Position numbers and translations under genes: made by a program
Notes under the pieces: generated by a model
Databases searched by the model: none
Seen by the model: only the letters and a program-made list of their open reading frames with translations
What the model was told of the DNA's origin: nothing
DNA from: Clostridia bacterium
Lineage (GTDB): Bacteria > Bacillota_A > Clostridia > Oscillospirales > CAG-272
Length of the DNA stretch: 34,762 bases
NCBI GenBank assembly: GCA_017632155.1
Contig: JAGBRZ010000176.1
Location: 1 to 34,762 of the forward strand
Direction of reading: 5' to 3'
In this document: in pieces, positions 32,232 through 34,762 of the stretch
How positions within the stretch are numbered: the first letter of the stretch is position 1
How the letters are laid out: each line of letters begins with the position of its first letter

Positions 32232-33926
32232 ATGAATAAGTATCAGATCCACGAAAAACTCAACTTCACCAATATGCGCGAGCTCATTGAATGGGCAGGC
32301 GAGACTTATGCCGACAAATATGCATATTCTTTCCGCCGTACCGCTAAATCCGAGATCACAAAGATCAAGTTTTCAAGCCTCCGCGAGGACGTTCGCTCCC
32401 TTGCTTGCGAGCTTTCCGATATGGGATGCGCGGGCAAGCACTGTGCCATCATCGGCAAGCTCAGCTACGACTGGGTGCTGACCTATTTTGCAGTTCTCTC
32501 GATCGGCGGCGTTCTTGTTCCCCTTGATCCCGAATGGCAGCAGGAAGACCTTGCTGACACTGTTTCCAAGGCTCACGCTTCCTTCCTCTTCTGTGACGAG
32601 GACATCAAGGCAAAGGGCGAATATATTGCAGAACAGCTCTCTCTCGAGGCAGAGCCCGTTTATCTCGCTGCAAAGGACACCGAGCGCAACCTCCGCGCGG
32701 CAATGCGTGCGGGCAAACCGAAGTTCGACGAAAACCCCGATCCCTACTATCTTGCAGAAATCGATCCCGAAGCACTCGCGCTTCTCGTTTTCACCTCCGG
32801 AACCACCGGCAAGGGCAAGGGCGTTATGCTCTCGCAGAAGGCGGTGCTTGAGGATATGACAAATATCATTCCTTACATCGATTTCGGAAGCAAGACAGTT
32901 GGCGTGCTTCCTCCTCACCACACCTACGGTTCTTCCGTTATGCTTGTAGGTCACGCAATCATTGGTTGTGAGGTTTTCATTTCGGGCGGTCTGCGTTACA
33001 TCACCAAGGAGCTTGCGGAGCAGAAACCCGAGCATCTCGTTCTTGTTCCCCTCTATCTTGAAACATTCTACCGCAAGATCTGGGCTAACATCAAGAATCA
33101 GGGTAAGGAAAAGCTTATCAAGAATATGATCAAGCTCAGCAACGGTATGTGTAAAGTAGGTATCGACCTCCGCAAAAAGATCTTTTCGCAGGTTCGCGCG
33201 GCATTTGGCGGCGAGGTAAAGATGATCATTTCGGGCGGTGCTCCCATCAATCCCGAGATTCTTGATTTCTTTAGAGCAATGGGTATCACCACTCTCAACG
33301 GCTACGGCATCACCGAGTGCGCTCCCATCGTTGCGGCAAACGTATCTCGTAATGTTGTTGCGGGCAGCATCGGAAATCCCATTGACTGCGATGAGATCAA
33401 GATCTTTGAGCCCAACGAGGACGGCGAGGGCGAGATCTGTGTCAAGGGTCCCAACGTAATGCTTGGATACTATCAGGATCCCGAGGCTACTGCCGAGGCA
33501 TTCACCGAGGACGGCTTCTTCCGCACCGGCGACTACGGCAAACAGCGCGAGGACGGAACCCTCTTTATCACCGGACGTAAGAAGAACCTCATCATTCTCT
33601 CCAACGGCAAGAACGTTTATCCCGAGGAGATCGAAAAGGATCTTATCGCCACTCCCGGTATTCTCGACATTGTTGTTTACGAAGGTCAGAGCAAGCGTGG
33701 TCTTGCACACAACGCAATCGTTGCAGAGATCTTCCCCGACGAGGATTACGTCAAGGCAAACGGCATCGAAGACATCAAAGCACACCTCAAGCCCTATATC
33801 GACGAATACAACAAGACCGCAGTATCTTACAAGAAGATCGGTGTTCTCAAGATCAGAACCACTCCCTTCCCCAAGAACACTCTTCGCAAAATCACAAGAT
33901 TCAAACTTGATATGACTATTGATTAA
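32232..33926 (+). CDS. AMP-forming acyl-CoA synthetase (ANL superfamily)
   Basis: 564 residues. It activates a carboxylic acid, probably a fatty acid, through an acyl-adenylate. The A3 phosphate-binding loop is TSGTTGKGKG near residue 190. The A5 motif is GYGITE near 360, the A7 motif TGDYG near 430, the hinge GRKKN and the C-terminal PKNTLRK near 550 with the catalytic Lys. No membrane helix is seen, so it is cytoplasmic. GAAAGGG upstream and cotranscription with TetR indicate lipid or acyl sensing. It could also be a ligase for an aromatic acid; sequence alone cannot decide. Confidence 0.92.
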   Translation: MNKYQIHEKLNFTNMRELIEWAGETYADKYAYSFRRTAKSEITKIKFSSLREDVRSLACELSDMGCAGKHCAIIGKLSYDWVLTYFAVLSIGGVLVPLDPEWQQEDLADTVSKAHASFLFCDEDIKAKGEYIAEQLSLEAEPVYLAAKDTERNLRAAMRAGKPKFDENPDPYYLAEIDPEALALLVFTSGTTGKGKGVMLSQKAVLEDMTNIIPYIDFGSKTVGVLPPHHTYGSSVMLVGHAIIGCEVFISGGLRYITKELAEQKPEHLVLVPLYLETFYRKIWANIKNQGKEKLIKNMIKLSNGMCKVGIDLRKKIFSQVRAAFGGEVKMIISGGAPINPEILDFFRAMGITTLNGYGITECAPIVAANVSRNVVAGSIGNPIDCDEIKIFEPNEDGEGEICVKGPNVMLGYYQDPEATAEAFTEDGFFRTGDYGKQREDGTLFITGRKKNLIILSNGKNVYPEEIEKDLIATPGILDIVVYEGQSKRGLAHNAIVAEIFPDEDYVKANGIEDIKAHLKPYIDEYNKTAVSYKKIGVLKIRTTPFPKNTLRKITRFKLDMTID

Positions 33927-33947
33927 TTAGAATATTTATGATATAAT
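33919..33947 (+). promoter_or_regulatory. Promoter of the secreted SGNH hydrolase gene
   Basis: TTGATT (33919-33924) overlaps the last codons of the synthetase. A 17-base spacer with TATGA and a perfect TATAAT (33942-33947) follow. The -10 box overlaps the terminator stem. Confidence 0.72.
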
Positions 33948-33975
33948 AGATACGGGCACATTGCCCGTATCTATT
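33945..33975 (+). terminator. Terminator of the tetR-synthetase operon
   Basis: A perfect 14-bp stem (33945-33958 with 33962-33975) with a CAT loop is followed by GTTTTT. It lies 18 bases past the synthetase stop. Confidence 0.8.
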
Positions 33976-33993
33976 GTTTTTGGAGGAAAAGCA

Positions 33994-34762
33994 ATGAAAA
34001 AACTTACATCACTTTTATTGGCACTCACTATGTTGCTCGCAGCACTCGCTTTAAGCATCCCCGTCGGCGCGGAAGATGTTTACTATCCCGAGCTTGAAGG
34101 CATAACCATGTACGCAATGGGCGACAGCTATTTTGGCGGAAGCTCGCTTGGCAAGGATGTAACCTGGGTAAATAAGCTCGGCAACAAGTATAAAATGGAT
34201 TACGTAAACTACGGCATCGGCGGAAGCACAATGTCGGATTTCGTCCTCGACAAAAGCCCGATGGTTGGCCGCATTTCAAGAATGAAGAAAACCGATGCCA
34301 ACATCATACTGCTTGAAGGCGGAAGAAACGACCGCAGCCAGCTTGTCCCCCTTGGTGACCGCGACTCGCGTGATACCAAAACATTCTACGGCGCGGTCAA
34401 CTATATGATTGATTATTGCCTTGAAAAGTATCCGAGCGCGCTGATAATCCTTGTCACCGCCTGGAAGCATTCGAACAATACCAGCAGCGGATACAGTAAC
34501 GTCACTTACGCCAACGTAATGAAGGATATTGCAGAATACAGAAATGATCCCCGTGTCGTCTGCCTGTACGCGGCTGATCCCGAGCTCACGGGAGTTGATA
34601 TGGATAATCCCAAGTTCCGTATCCAATATTGCATCAAACCCGATGATGTCAGCCACCTCAACGACGAGGGAATGAATCTTGTCCTTCCGAAGATGGAAAA
34701 ATTCATCGCAGATGCTTACATCAATTACCTCAACTACCTCAATCCTCCCGCAACCACCGAGG
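33994..34762 (+). CDS. Secreted SGNH/GDSL hydrolase, 3' end cut by window edge
   Basis: At least 256 residues, still open at the edge. The signal peptide is clear (MKKLTSLLLALTM then a hydrophobic core ending in VGAED). Block I is MGDSYFGG near residue 43, then YGIGGS, EGGRND (block III) and DVSHLND (block V Asp and His), so the hydrolase set is complete. It probably de-acylates an extracellular carbohydrate. The fold seems complete near residue 240; the Pro/Thr/Glu stretch at the end looks like the start of a linker to a cell-wall or repeat domain outside the window. GGAGG about seven bases before the ATG sets the start. Confidence 0.85.
   Translation, partial: MKKLTSLLLALTMLLAALALSIPVGAEDVYYPELEGITMYAMGDSYFGGSSLGKDVTWVNKLGNKYKMDYVNYGIGGSTMSDFVLDKSPMVGRISRMKKTDANIILLEGGRNDRSQLVPLGDRDSRDTKTFYGAVNYMIDYCLEKYPSALIILVTAWKHSNNTSSGYSNVTYANVMKDIAEYRNDPRVVCLYAADPELTGVDMDNPKFRIQYCIKPDDVSHLNDEGMNLVLPKMEKFIADAYINYLNYLNPPATTE

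Noticed and set aside
32373..33785. Minus-strand open frame of 470 codons opposite the acyl-CoA synthetase
   Set aside because: The plus strand encodes all ANL motifs here; the antisense frame shows none and has no start signals.

Overview
The window looks like a chromosomal segment from an anaerobic, probably gut-dwelling member of the Clostridia (Bacillota). The reasons are strong AGGAGG-type ribosome binding sites, sigma-A promoters with near-consensus -35 and -10 boxes 17 bases apart, AT-rich intergenic DNA with hairpin-plus-T-run terminators, and families common in that class (split transketolase, PadR with DUF2812, a divergent GyrB/ParE, InlB-type repeats, a Gram-positive LexA box). The species cannot be named from the sequence alone. 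I saw no CRISPR array, rRNA, integrase or transposase.

Layout, left to right. Bases 1-617 hold the promoter and leader of a minus-strand gene beyond the edge, a tRNA-Ser(GGA) with its own promoter and terminator, and two copies of a palindromic repeat. Bases 618-7081 are minus strand: an SGNH esterase coupled to an unassigned TIM-barrel glycosidase-like protein, an EEP-family lipoprotein and a type IIA topoisomerase B subunit. Bases 7392-9371 hold an HPr-like protein without the phosphorylatable histidine and a secreted GLUG-repeat protein. Bases 9586-12257 carry an MBOAT acyltransferase and a DHHW/AlgX-like partner; by eye both have lost their catalytic residues. Next come an XRE regulator (12470-13501) and a small HTH protein behind a consensus promoter and LexA box (13554-14030).

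Bases 14023-16776 are a minus-strand unit of a sugar isomerase-like protein and KtrB- and KtrA-like potassium-uptake proteins. It diverges from an unusual 992-residue gene fusing a 12-helix MFS sugar transporter to a complete family 2 glycoside hydrolase (16914-19892). A lipoprotein of unknown function and a MITE-like element follow. Bases 21343-24117 hold an ABC exporter with an N-terminal extension and its DUF1854 partner. Upstream of it sits a tiny unit with its own promoter, ribosome binding site and terminator that encodes only the first 39 residues of an alanine-type aminotransferase.

Bases 24623-26834 are a PadR-DUF2812-membrane protein operon with tandem operator-like repeats. After a repeat-rich gap come a split transketolase (27328-29113, minus), a D-amino acid aminotransferase (29309-30151), an InlB-repeat membrane protein (minus), a TetR regulator with two palindromic operators plus an acyl-CoA synthetase (31561-33926), and a secreted SGNH hydrolase cut by the right edge.

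The main themes are handling of acylated carbohydrate (two SGNH proteins, a glycosidase-like protein, MFS-GH2, a sugar isomerase), envelope functions, and small tightly regulated units. The points most worth checking are the apparently inactive MBOAT/DHHW pair, the transporter-glycosidase fusion, the truncated aminotransferase minigene and the LexA-controlled gene.
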